A DNA stretch of 64,000 nucleotides from Hypholoma sublateritium FD-334 SS-4. Taxonomy: Eukaryota > Basidiomycota > Agaricomycetes > Agaricales > Strophariaceae. The stretch lies in the NCBI GenBank assembly GCA_000827495.1, contig KN817538.1:124001-188000 (forward strand). Reading direction: 5' to 3'. Position 1 is the first letter of the stretch. The number at the start of each line of letters is the position of its first letter. Shown here piece after piece: positions 1 through 10,349 of this stretch. The translations under genes and the position numbers were made by a program. Under the pieces are notes generated by a model. The model did no database searches and was not told where the DNA came from. It saw nothing but the letters and a program-made list of their open reading frames with translations.

Positions 1-214
1 GGTGGGGATGCAGCGCGGAGAGGGAGGCATCAGGATCATAAGCGTGCCGGGAACTTGCCAACAGAGGCGGTGGGGAATCGCGCACAGAAAGAGGAGTGGT
101 GGAAGAAACGGATGGGGTGGTACGCATACGCGTCCACGGGGCGTCCGTACAGATGGTAGGGTGGGTGTCGCGTGTACAGTAGAGAAGAATGTGTCGCATA
201 AGCTCGTGCGCAGC

Positions 215-904
215 TCACGCCGCCGACGCCGCCCCGCCCCCGAGCCCCGCGCGCCGCCGTGCATACCACGGCGGCGGCTCCAGCGCAGTGTGGTATGCTA
301 TCGCGCGCGGCTCGACCTCGATGACGAATGGGAACTCCGCGCGCCATGTACGCGCACCATAGGCGTCGTCGTCCTCGGCGTCGGGCGTGCGCACGGGCGC
401 GAAGCGGGATGGTGACGCGGGGGAGAGCGGCGGCACGTCCGCGATGCGCGCGATGATCTTGCGCGAGACCGGCGGTGGGGCGTTGGGCACCTGCGTCGCG
501 GCCGTGGGTCCCTCCACCGCGCCCACGATAGGCGTACCGAGCGACGGCGCAGTCTCCTCGGCGACGAGCGCCAGTGCGCCGGCCTTCGGCAGCGCGTAGG
601 GCGGCTCGTCCGCATCGCCGCTCACGAGCGTGTCGTCGTCGTCTTCATCATCGTCGTCGGACACGGACACGGGCGTGCAGGGCGGGGGCGGGGAGCCGGC
701 GGTGCGGCGGCCCAGCGCGGCGAGCGGGCGGCGGGTGATGCGGCGCGGGCGGGGGCCCGGCGGGGCGGAGGGCGGGGCCAGGGCGGGGGCGGGGCGCTTG
801 GGGGTGAGGGCGGCGAGGGAGAGCGAGAGGGAGGGGGCGCGCCTGTGGATCGTCAGCGGGTGGTGGTAGTGGAGAGAGACGGAGCTATGCGCACCTCTTG
901 GTCA
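215..904 (-). CDS. 3' exon of an unrecognised acidic, low-complexity protein
   Basis: The frame is open on the minus strand from an in-frame stop at 902-904 down to a TGA at 215-217, with no ATG in it, so this is a downstream exon whose start exon I could not place. The peptide has a Pro/Arg/Leu-rich first part, then a run of Asp/Glu (SVSDDDDEDDDDT), then a smoother stretch containing RKIIARIADVPPLSP and RAEFPFVIEVEPRAIAYH, which reads like genuine protein. The C-terminus is Gly/Ala/Arg-rich. I recognise no domain. The GC-rich DNA also keeps other frames open, so coding status rests only on the sensible composition of this frame. Confidence 0.4.
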
Positions 905-1630
905 GCACGGCCCGGGGAGCGGGGGCCACCTCTGTCATGGCTGTATGCGGCGGCGACGGCAGCAGGAGTGCGCGTGGGCGGCGGGGGCGCGGGTGCATGT
1001 AGTCCTGGTCAAGCCTTGCTGGGGCCACTGGGGCAAGGGGGTCCGCTGGCACGGTATAAGAAGGGACAAGGCGCAGTGGCCCTCAAGGCCCGCAGATCGC
1101 CCGTGCCTCGAGGCGCGGCGGGCTGATCGCCCTAAACGCCGGCTGCAGACGACACACCTCAGTGCACACCGCCCGGCCGGTGCAGCGAGCCCCCGCCGGC
1201 CGGCGCGCAGCTGGGCTGTGGTACGACGGCCATGGCGCACGCCTCGGACGCGCGGGGAACTTGGAAGCTGGGGGCACCCAGCTAGGCAGGGCTTGTACTC
1301 CATTCCGCGTTCGCGCCTTCCTTCCCTGCGGGGACAATAGCGGCAGGCCAGAAGCAGGGGGTGGGCGAGTGCTGTGCGCGTGCTCTTGTTTGTATCCACG
1401 TAGAATGGATGGCGACGGCGGGGCGAGGTGGCCTATTGGGTGCGGCTGCGTGGCTGCTGATCCTGACGGTTGTCGCTGATCGACGTGTCTTGTTCGGCGA
1501 CATCAAGGAGGAACAAAAGAAGGCGCATGTCCACACGATCGTCATCATTTGCGTCTCTTGTTTGCCACGAGCTTCGCGATTGGCTCATGTCGTAGGCAGT
1601 GCTGTTGCGGGAAGATCTTGCCTAGAGTAG
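905..1630. other. GC-rich stretch without a supported gene
   Basis: Overlapping open frames occur on both strands with Arg/Gly/Pro-rich translations, as expected from GC-rich non-coding DNA. It may contain the promoter and first exon of the minus-strand gene ending at 215. No RNA gene or repeat was seen. Confidence 0.4.
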
Positions 1631-1746
1631 GGCAAGATGGCCGAGCGGTTAAGGCGTGTGACTCAAGCTAAGCTTCCTACTTTGAGTAGGCAACAGCGCA
1701 TTCTCATCACAGTAATGTGGCGTGGGTTCAAGTCCCACTCTTGTCA
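1631..1746 (+). tRNA. tRNA-Leu(CAA), with a 38-nt intron
   Basis: The 7-bp acceptor stem is GGCAAGA (1631-1637) with TCTTGTC (1739-1745), one G-T pair; the discriminator A is 1746. The D-arm has the leucine-type TGGCCGAGCGG box A. The anticodon stem is TGTGA (1657-1661) with TCACA (1707-1711), and the anticodon CAA is 1664-1666. The intron is 1668-1705, right after base 37, the canonical place; it carries TTGAG, able to pair with the anticodon loop. The variable arm is 1712-1721 (10 nt, rather short for leucine). The T-arm GTGGG-TTCAAGT-CCCAC spans 1722-1738 and contains box B. It reads UUG codons. CCA is not encoded, as normal in eukaryotes. Confidence 0.94.
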
Positions 1747-1749
1747 ACC

Positions 1750-1754
1750 TTTTT
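1750..1754 (+). terminator. RNA polymerase III terminator of tRNA-Leu
   Basis: A run of five T begins four bases after the tRNA 3' end, the usual Pol III stop signal. Confidence 0.85.
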
Positions 1755-2705
1755 GTCTCTCCGAATATCATCCCAACTTGCAAACTTTCAACGTTAAGTT
1801 TTAAGTAACAAGTTTTAACGACTGTTATGCGCCGCCGCGACTCCGAATCTCCGATCTTCGAGGCGCCGGGGCTCGGCGTGCATCGTAGCTCGTAGCGTCT
1901 TGGAGTTCTGGACCGCCGATTCTCACTGTGAATCATTGACTGATTTGTTAGAAGAAAAAACGAGCCTAATAGGAGAAGCGAAGGCGGTGCACTGCCATAT
2001 AGCAGAGCGCTGGCGAGTCAATCAACGCACACCAGATACGCCTCTGTATGATATCCGCGTGGGAATCAGATTCAATCAAAGCGGCGACGAGCGCGATGCG
2101 CCGGCGAACCGTGGGAAGGCGTGGACTTCGTCGAATTTCGCGAGCTTGGGCGACATTCCGGGAGCAGCGCTGGTGCGTGCGCATCACCAGGCTCCAGAGT
2201 TCATTATGCAGACGCGCCATTAATTCAAGCGGAATCCGTGGAGAAATGCATGTAATTATTTATTTATCTATTCTTCCTGGCGCCACGCCGCAGATTTAAT
2301 CGTGGACCATGCGAGGCTGCTTCAAGTTCCACGATGGGAAACTGAATTCGGGCATGTAATCCTAACTCTATTCCACTAAAAGTAAGTGTTAGGTAAATAA
2401 ATCATGAAAGCCGAGAAGAGTTAGTGTCGCACAAGGCTGCAATATCACCTTGCGGGCTCACGAAATCACTATCAGAATCGCCGCGTTGCTACTTAACTCT
2501 TGCGCAGCTACACTGAAAGTGGGCGCCGAGCCTGGTGGTGGAATGCATGGTATTATCACGGGTGGCGTCTTGTACCACGAAAGGTGGAAATACATCACAT
2601 ATGGTGCGGTCAACATATATCAAAGGCCACAGTGACATGCCTGCATTGCATCCACTCCCTCTACCGCATCGCCGTTGCGCATATAGCGCTCTGGCCTCCA
2701 CCGGC
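1755..2705. other. No supported gene
   Basis: The only open frames (for example 1900-2223 +) have unremarkable translations without a start context, introns or recognisable motif. Nothing repeated was seen. Confidence 0.4.
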
Positions 2706-3427
2706 CTAGGGCTTGGGATGGTGCACCACCGTAAAGTGCGGCGCCGTTGCCTTCCGGATCTCAGCCTCGTTCTCGTCAAACTCCGTCTTCATTTTTGCCA
2801 GCGCCGCATCGTCGATGAGCCTGTGCGTGTGCAGCAAAGTCGCGCCTTTCAGCGTGTAGTCCACGCAGTTCTCCGTGGGCGTCTGGCAGGCGACTCCGCT
2901 CAGCAGATGTACGGCTTGGTCCTTCTTGGCTGCAGTGCCGACGTGCCCGAGCGGGGTGAGGGTCACAGGGCTGTTGTCATGAGTGTCGGCGAAGCATGTT
3001 GTCAGTAAGTGCGAGACGCCCGGGACGTGGGCCCGGCTTGACTTCGCTTCGCATACAGTGCCGCCAGATGTCGCGCCCACCGGGTGCAGGTAAAGGCCCC
3101 AATGGAACTCGGGGAAGTTGTGCTTGCGCAGCGACAGTTCCCATTGTGCGTCTTTTATATTGAAGAGATATCAACAATCACCGCGTAGGAAATGGCGAGT
3201 TGTGCACTTTGGACACTTACTGTTGGTACGAGTGACAAGCTCAGGCCAGTAATCTGGCGCCGCTCTCGCTTCTATTTGGCCAATGTCTGTTCATGCGTCA
3301 GTGATGTGAAGAAAGTAATACCTCAATACTGACCTCTTTGGGAAATATGGCTGGACCCGGAGTACAACGGCAAAGCGGAAACAAGGGTCTGAAGTGCCAC
3401 AAAAACGGCAAAACTACTGAAGCGCAT
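2706..3427 (-). CDS. Putative secreted protein of about 201 aa, unknown function
   Basis: Three exons on the minus strand join in frame: 3427-3334, 3286-3221 and 3151-2706. The introns have GTCAGT and GTAAGT donors and CAG/AAG acceptors, and exon lengths sum to a multiple of three. The product starts with a classic signal peptide (MRFSSFAVFVALQTLVSALP), so it is probably secreted. The mature part contains FPEFHWGLYLHPVG and later a TPTENCVDYTL motif. The HWxLxL plus C-x-D/W pattern recalls small fungal proteins of unknown function, but I cannot assign a family. Three cysteines lie in the body. The coding frame is uninterrupted and looks functional. A TATA-like box lies about 180 bp upstream. 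Confidence 0.72.
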
Positions 3428-4289
3428 GGTATGAGGCGTTAACGATGTTCGTCGAGCACGGAGGAGAGGGCCGCCGCCTGGGCGTAGATAAACAGTGTCG
3501 AGGTGAGGACTAGGGAAGGCAGTAAGTAATCCGGTTTAGCATTGCGCTGGAGATAATCGACGTACCGAACCAGCGTACTGAGCAGTCATGTCGACTGCCC
3601 CGCAGTATATATACACTTTCAGTTGGTTTCACGGGTGTTAGTGGGCGCTGAAGCTATGTAGAAGGCTCACTTACTTCTATCTGAAAATAGACCACCGCAC
3701 CCGACTTCAAAGCGACGGTGGGCGCAATATGGCATTCCGTGTGCACAGATATTCACACGTACACGCACACCCTGGCACCAATGACGAGTTCAACTACCAC
3801 TAATCTCCATCCTCCTTCTGGAGTTCTACTTGCTTAGCACATGCATACACTGGTAAATGCTTCTAAACTGTCAGCGGCGCGATCGCATCAGAGATTTTGT
3901 CGTCAGCAACAGTTTCAGTGACATCTCTGACTTACCGCCCGACTGTTGAATGTCGGCGGGCATGTACATAACACTGGCCTTGTACTTTATTGACCCGTGT
4001 ATCCATTGAAAATCCGAGCTAGATGCAACATCTTAAAGCATCCGCAGTATAATTGCCGTCTAGTGTATTAATACTACAGGATGTATTGTACGAAATTTAC
4101 GCCCGTACTTGCAAAAGAGGTGTGCACTGTGCACTCATCGGTTGCTTTGATGGGATCCTGGGAAAATACTGTTTGTATAATACGTACACCTGCCTCGGAA
4201 AGCCCACGTTACGCCCTTCCCCTCTCGTATCATATCTATCTGGACCCGATCCTCTACAAATGGTACTCTAATTTGTGCTCCTTCACTGA
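3428..4289. other. Intergenic region, no gene seen
   Basis: This lies between the divergent secreted-protein gene and the F-box-like gene and presumably holds both promoters. A short open frame at 4081-4347 (+) may include the first exon of the F-box-like gene, but I found no convincing splice to it. Confidence 0.35.
3604..3613 (-). promoter_or_regulatory. Possible TATA box of the secreted-protein gene
   Basis: The TATATATAC-like stretch at about 3604-3613 reads as a TATA element on the minus strand, about 180 bp upstream of the ATG at 3427. Distance to the transcription start is unknown. Confidence 0.35.
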
Positions 4290-4301
4290 AAAATTGCTGA
4301 A

Positions 4302-5485
4302 ATTGAGATCAAGCATTTCCCACTGGAGCTGGTGGGCGCGGTGCTGAACCATTGCCAAACAGCTGAACTCTTTGCAGTCGCGCTTGCGAACAGCAGCTAC
4401 CGCACTGAAGCGGAATGTGCCCTGTATCGCTCAATTGATCTCAATTCTGGAAATAAGAAGCAGAATACGACATCTTGTCTGTTGACTCTTGCAACGATCC
4501 CATCAAAGGCCAGCCTGGTCAAATCTTTTGAACTCATTTTTATCGGGTCGAAGCCGTTTCCTCAATCTGACCTCGCTCAGTTGTGCGGTGCTCTGCGAGC
4601 CATGTCGTCACTGAAAAACCTCAAGTTGAATTTTCCTTGGTCTAACGAAAGTGATATCCCACCGTTACTGATTCCTGTTCTCGAGTACGTCACTCTTTGG
4701 TATGCATAAGATCCATTAGGCTGAAAAAAATTCCGAGGTTATGCACGTTTTCTCTCGCAACTCTCTACGTCCCTTTCTCGCTGTTGGATAGCTGGGTGCT
4801 CGCCCAAAAACAGCTCAAGGTTTTGGAAATCCACCATCACTCCTGGGACCTCCGTGATCGAGAGCGCCAACTCTCTATCTGTGAACAACTAAACACGGAC
4901 AGTTCATATACCCCAACGTTATTTCTCATTGCAAACTTTGGTCTGCTATTAGACAGGATCATTGCATTCCCCGCATTCCAAACCCATGGACAGTGGAGCG
5001 CGAAGGACATAGCGGATTCCATCGCCTGGGTAAATCCACTGGGAATTAGCCACTTCAAACTGGTTATACGCACGCTCTCAGACGAGAGCTTTGTGCGTAA
5101 TGTTCTGAAATCCACCGCCGAGCATTTCACCAACCTGCGCAGTATCGAATTTCTCATATACGATCCTCGAATACATACTGTGAGTCATAGCCATTTAAAA
5201 TGCCTGAAGGCCCATCTAACACCATAACCCCTCTAACAGTCCCCATCCTCTTTCTCGTCTCTTCTTCAGAAATTTCCCCTCCTTGACAGCATCTATTTTG
5301 ATTACTATGGGGGTCTCGATAAATTAACCCCTGCTCCATACCAGCAAAATCGGCTCGGGCTGGCGGGTATATGGGCAACAGATTGTCCAATGCTCCGCAA
5401 AATCGACTTCCCTGATAGAGTAAGTGCTGAACGCGATACAGGAGATATGGATTGGGTCGTGGTCAGTGGCGCAAACAACGGATGA
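4302..5485 (+). CDS. F-box-like protein (5' end unresolved)
   Basis: Three exons join in frame: ~4302-4684, 4720-5179 and 5270-5485 (TGA). The first supported exon opens with an F-box-like helix, IEIKHFPLELVGAVLNHC, followed by residues on basidiomycete F-box pattern (TAELFAVALANSSYRTEAE, ALYRSIDL). The rest has the spaced Leu/Ile pattern of fungal F-box partners (SLKNLKLNF, LKVLEIHHH, LRSIEFLIYD) without clean leucine-rich repeats. Such proteins usually recruit substrates to SCF ubiquitin ligases. The middle intron (4685-4719) is only 35 nt but has a perfect GTACGT donor and restores the frame. No ATG lies in frame upstream of the F-box before a stop, so a first exon is missing from this model or the gene has decayed at its 5' end. 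Confidence 0.55.
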
Positions 5486-5917
5486 TAGGGAAAGGACTTT
5501 AAAAATGTAGCAACTTGCGTGATGCACTAAGTAGTTTGATACTCTCCCAGTCAGATTATGTATCTCAGTACAAATCACCTTCCTGACGTCGCAGGCCACA
5601 GAATTAATGCGAGCATGATATGAGGGAAATACGGCCCGTTTGTAAGGCGCGAGCACGTCGCGTTAATGTGTGAAGTGCGAGCGCTTATGAGCGCTTGCTA
5701 TGGATAATTCATCATGGCGTTGTCCTTGCAACGCCATGTCTTCTTTGCGGGATCAAGCACACTAGGCCACATTTGTTCTTCTGCTCGTCGGCTAGAGTAC
5801 TCTACTAGAAAAAAAATCGGACAATGGCCACTGCCATCTGAAGACGTTTGCGACTATTTTTAAATATTATCTGGTTAATTTGCCGTATTCAACCTAAGCA
5901 AGGACTCCAGGGCCAAA
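5486..5917. other. Intergenic region between convergent genes
   Basis: No coding, repeat or RNA signal seen. The flanking genes converge on this interval, so it should hold two 3' UTRs. Confidence 0.4.
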
Positions 5918-6715
5918 TTACGACCTGCCAAACATCTTATGGAGAGCAGCTGAATGATCCTCTTCATGGTAGTTGTACTGCTTGTGCGTCGCAACGTGGT
6001 GGTCTTCCATATTCGGGCCTGGCTTGCCATGTCCGGTAACACCGAGGAAGGTATGTCCTTCCGCCAAAAAAAATGAGGATGACGCCCGCCCCGCGAACAA
6101 TAATATACTCACCGCCGTGCGCGTTCTCCTGCATGATGATGCGCGCGTTGCCCGTCTTCCCCTGGTGGTACCCCTTCCCGCCGGCGAAGAGCGGGAACTC
6201 CTTAATCGCGCCGTGCCCCACCGCGTTGGGGAACGGCCGCTGGCCCGTCGAGCGATTGGGGTCGTTCCGGAAGTCCTTCGGGTGGCCCTTGCCCGCGGAG
6301 CCCGTTGCGTGCCCACCCGGCGTGGGGTCGTGCTTGTGGAACTCGGCGATGGCCTTTTGGACGTGCTCGCCCGTGTACACGTCTGCGCCAAGCACACAAT
6401 CAGTCAGTGCTTAGATGAGCGCGCCGAGAATAGTGCAGCAGGTAAGAAGGGTACACTCACGGCCGGTCGCAGTGTGGAACGTGTCGTGTGCCGCGGCGGC
6501 GCAGGCCCGCTCTGGCGCGAGCGCCCGCCGCGCCCGGGCGCGCGGCCCGACCGGCGCTCGAGGTCCACGTCGTAATCGTCGAAGTACCCACGCGCGGCGA
6601 GCGGGGCGTCGGTGCGCGCCTCGAGCGCGGTCGCGTCTCCGTGTTGGAACGGGAGCGCGAGCGCAGGGAGGATGCCGGCGAGGAGGGTTGCGGAGAGGAA
6701 GAGTTGGAAGCGCAT
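5918..6715 (-). CDS. Secreted RNase T1/N1-like protein, possible frame break in the linker
   Basis: The gene opens at 6713-6715 with a signal peptide (MRFQLFLSATLLAGILPALA). The catalytic-domain region matches the T1 layout: VYTGEHVQKAI, then GHPKDFRND (place of His40), KEFPLF (Glu58), TGNARIIM (Arg77) and, after an intron, GHTFLGVTGHGK (His92). The family cleaves RNA after guanosine outside the cell. Clear GTGAGT-donor introns occur near 6467 and just after the codons for NAHG. The signal-peptide frame does not run directly into the frame that leads into the catalytic exon. A GC-rich unspliced intron of about 59 nt in the Arg-rich linker could explain this; so could a sequencing error or an inactivating indel. 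A C-terminal tail rich in His/Asp follows the last core motif. Confidence 0.6.
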
Positions 6716-7792
6716 CTGCGTAAGTGCGATTAGACATAAGTCAAACGGTAACAGCGCGACCATTATGCGTCGGTGTATGCACGCTCACCGTGAGTGGTTG
6801 TGGTGGTAAAGCCCTGCTTTAGTTATGCGTTAAAGAGCGAGCGCAATTTGAAGACCAGCTTCAAGTTGGGGGGATTTCGGACGATCGCATCCTTTATATA
6901 CGCGCAGAGGAGCCTCAGGGATACAATTGAACATGATGAAATCCAGGCCCGCCGGGGAAGGAGACCGTTTCATTTCAATAGGGTCGTCTTCGCTCCGCCA
7001 CCCCCCGTAACATATGTACTTAATTTATTGGCGGTGCCACGAGCGCGTCGGACTGTGTCTTGGGCGTTCATTCAGCGGGAGCATTTGCAGGAATTGATGC
7101 GTGTTCTGATAGCCGATTGAATCTTGTCACTTGTGCTCCTGCATCGGATCCGCGCTCCTCGCCGATGGAGCGTAACGGCATGCACCTTGCTTGGTAGTGC
7201 CGCATGTAACCGTTTTCGATTTGCCTGGGCTGAGTTCTACGAGACCATCGATTTGCATTGAGGGATCCGATGTCAGAAAGGCGCCCAAGCATCGTTGTCG
7301 TTAATCGCTGGCGAAATACTAGAAGTAGTTGATATACATTGAATGTACAGGCATAATTTTGGAGCGCACCGTGTAGGTCAAGAAGTCTCAACAAAGAAGG
7401 GAGTGCCGTGGCCCAATGTTTTTGATTTCCCGGCGACAGCTCCGACGAGGCGTAAAAAGCGCTGAGCGCTGATGCTGATGTTCTAGATTTCTGTGCAATG
7501 GAAACCGGACTTTTTTTTGTTAAGTCGGTGTTGAGTCGGTGTGTAGTTTGTTCCCCAGTGGCGTGAGCCTGGACTACATCAAAGCTACATGCATTCCGAA
7601 ATGAGCATCGCCTTGGGACGTGCTAGCGCGTGACGCCTGTGGACCTGTCGAGACGCACCGGGTTTTTGGCTGTGTTTTGATGTAAAACAATGCCATCTAA
7701 TTGTCATCTACAACTCGAATGATAAACTAGCTTTCTTCTCCCAGCAGTAATCCAAACTGCCCTCGACTCACCATACGTACGGCAGTCTGCAT
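6716..7792. other. Intergenic region between divergent genes
   Basis: Apart from the TATA-like box noted separately, I see no supported gene. Open frames at 6794-7120 (+) and 7068-7394 (-) overlap one another on opposite strands and lack motifs. Confidence 0.4.
6893..6902 (-). promoter_or_regulatory. Possible TATA box of the RNase-like gene
   Basis: The minus strand reads TATATAAAGG here, about 180 bp upstream of the ATG at 6715. Confidence 0.4.
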
Positions 7793-8578
7793 ATGGCAAC
7801 CAGCTCAGAGACCGATTCGCCCAGCAGAGTATTCGACGCTCTGCACACTCAAGACGTCGCCGCCCTCGTCGAGTTGATCAAAGAGGCACCCACCTGGGAC
7901 ACAATCGACGAGATCGCCTCCACCTTCCCCCTCGTCGCGCAGGCCCACCCAGCGGACACGCTGAAGATCGCCACCACCATCGACGCCGCAAGCCGCGCGC
8001 CCGATCTCCCGGCGACCATCTCCACAGGCGCGAAGAAGCGCGACGCCGCACTGCCGCGCGCCGAGCTCCAGCGGTCCATCCTCGAGATGCTTACCAGCGC
8101 GCTCGGCGTGGATCACACACGCGCAGCGCACGCCGGCCTCGCGCCGTCGAACGCGTTCCTCATCGCGGCGCTGATCTCGGGGGCGTGCGAGCGCACGGGG
8201 CTGTGCAGGTCACCAGAGCAGCGCGGCACTGTGTGCGAGGGGCTGCAGTTCCCCGACTACGCGCACGCGCCGGAGGGCGCTCAGGAAATACTCGCGGTGC
8301 ATGCGTGTCTGGCGCTGCTTGTCGGCGGCGCTGCAATGTACCAGGCGATTGGGTGGGAGATCGGCAAGCTCGGGCCTGCGTTGAAGAGGATAACGGAGGA
8401 AAATGTCATCAAGGATGAGAACGGGAAGAAGGTGCTGCAGGTGTGTTGTGTTTCCCAATAAAATATCAACTTTTGTTCTGATGAGTTGCGACAGTTTGCC
8501 ACCCAACAAGTGGAGTCAGAGTTTACCAAGGAGGTGGATGTGGCAAAAATCTGGACCACACTTTTTCCAGAAGTGTAG
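7793..8578 (+). CDS. Conserved-looking protein of unknown function, 243 aa
   Basis: Two exons, 7793-8440 and 8495-8578, join in phase 0 across a 54-nt intron (GTGTGT donor, ACAG acceptor). The ATG lies soon after a pyrimidine-rich leader. The protein is soluble and apparently mostly helical, opening with MATSSETDSPSRVFDALHTQ and continuing with a repeated helical pattern (DVAALVELIKEAP, TWDTIDEIASTF). A hydrophobic, Ala-rich stretch (ILAVHACLALLVGGAAMYQA) sits near the C-terminus, too short and isolated to call a membrane segment. Codon use is GC-rich, like its neighbours. I recognise no family. It is followed 311 bp later by a flavoenzyme on the same strand, but nothing links the two in function. 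Confidence 0.75.
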
Positions 8579-8889
8579 CTAGACTCTATAGTTGTACAAA
8601 AATAACTGCCACTTGGGTATTTTGTAACTGTCATCTGTTTATTTGGTCTGTGAAGGAGATTAGGTATTTTGACAACATAGAAGTAATACTGTTCGGTGAA
8701 CCAGGCGATGTTCTTGTTTCCCCCAAGGACCGACCTAATTATAATCTAGCACATTACATGGGTAAATTGCCTGAAAACTGCCTGAACGATGACAAATAAT
8801 CGTCCGATACGACAAAGTCAAAAGAAAGCCACTATTTCCATACTATCAATTGACTATCAAACAAGCTTTACGCTCTCCGCACCGCTCAG

Positions 8890-10144
8890 ATGGCCCCAAT
8901 CAACACCACCCTAACGAAGCTCCTCAGTGTGTAACCCGCCGCGCTTCGGTCCAGGGTGTAAATCTAAATCTGATTCTGCGCGATTAATTACAGACATCGA
9001 CGTCCCCATCGTCGCCGCGCCAATGACGTTCGCGGGCACGAGCATCCTCGCGAGCGCCGTCACCGCTGTGGGCGCATTTGGATTCCTGGCGGCAGGTACG
9101 CGATTTATCGAGGGCGTCGCACCGTCTACCTTACGGGAATATCTAGGCTTTTTCTCATCCGCTGAGCTCAAAAAGCAGTTCGCGCACGTACGGGAGACGC
9201 TCAAGGTCGCTCCCGGGACGCCCGTCCCAGTGGGTATAGGCTTCATCGGCTGGATTCTCGATATAACTGAGCCCTCACCCGACCCGCGCCTCGTCTCTGT
9301 GCTTGATGAGAAACCCGCGGCCATTTGGCTTGCGTTCGGTGTGGACCTAGGGAAATATGTGGCACAGATCCGCAAGTATGACGAGGGGAGAGAGTACAAG
9401 ACTGTCATTTTCGTGATCGTCAGCTCGGTCGAGACTGCGCGCCGTGCGGCCGAGGAATGGGGCGTCGACGTACTCGTTGCTCAAGGTACGCACTCATTCG
9501 CCATTACGAATATCTAATCTTTAGCATATTTTTTCACCAGGCATAGAGGCGGGCGGACACGGTGCGTCTGACGCGCCGCCCCTCCTCACCCTCCTCGCCG
9601 CGATCCGCGCTGCGCTTCCCACAGGTCCACCCATCGTCGCCGCTGGTGGAATCACAACAGGCGCGCAGATCGCTGCGCTCCTTGCGCTCGGCGCGGCCGG
9701 TGCTGCGCTAGGCACACGCTTCCTCTTCACGCCTGAGTGCATCTACTCGCCGCCGATGAAGGCCGCACTTGTGCGCGCGGGGCTCGGCAGTACGGTGCGT
9801 ACGCTCGCATACGACGAGGTCGGGCGCACAAATATGTGGCCACCCGCATGCGACGGGCGCGCGTTGCGTAATTCGGTGATGGACGATGTCGAGGCGGGCT
9901 TGGGCCTCGAGGAGCGATTGGTGCGGTTCGATGCGAGTAAAGCGGCGGGCGAGGAGGATCGTCTGATTGTGTGGGCGGGCGTAGGCGTAGGACTTGTGAA
10001 TGAGATCACGCCGGCGGGGGTGGGTATCTTATTGGTTCGTCCCAACAAGAGTTGCTGACTGCTGGGTTGCAGGATGTTGTGCGCGCGTTGCATAAGGAGA
10101 CAGTGGAGAGTTTGCACGCAGCTGCCAAGCTGCTCGAAGCATAA
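8890..10144 (+). CDS. Nitronate monooxygenase / 2-nitropropane dioxygenase-like flavoenzyme
   Basis: Five exons (8890-8926, 8994-9095, 9147-9485, 9541-10019, 10073-10144) join in frame into 342 aa. The family uses FMN to oxidise alkyl nitronates such as propionate-3-nitronate, a detoxification step. The N-terminus (DVPIVAAPMTFAGTS) is the first strand of the TIM barrel. AQGIEAGGHGAS carries the conserved glycine-rich FMN region and its His, and PPIVAAGGITTGAQIAALLALGA followed by GTRFL is the phosphate-binding end. The length matches fungal members. Intron 9096-9146 is 51 nt, a multiple of three, so an unspliced reading stays open; I prefer splicing because it gives the normal GFLAAG-to-FFSSAELK junction. 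No organelle signal is evident. Substrate cannot be told from sequence. Confidence 0.88.
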
Positions 10145-10349
10145 AAAGATACTTGTGATGTTCAACGACTAGGTTAAAACTTCATGAGTAGACAATAATC
10201 TTGACCCACGATCTACAGACATCTACACCGCTGTATGAATGAAGCATTGTACTTCTTTATCCGTCGTCGCGTGACAGACCTCTAACCAGTCTAAGATCAG
10301 CATATAGTAGATACCAAAATCACCGCCACTCGGTACTCATCCACCGCGA

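Noticed and set aside
1083..1399. Minus-strand frames near 1.1-1.4 kb as first exon of the gene ending at 215
   Set aside because: Composition is Arg/Ala-rich in several overlapping frames and no phase-compatible donor-acceptor pair could be picked over others.
9096..9146. Reading the nitronate monooxygenase-like gene without intron 2
   Set aside because: It stays open because the intron is 51 nt, but it has good splice sites and its translation would insert residues in a conserved barrel strand.
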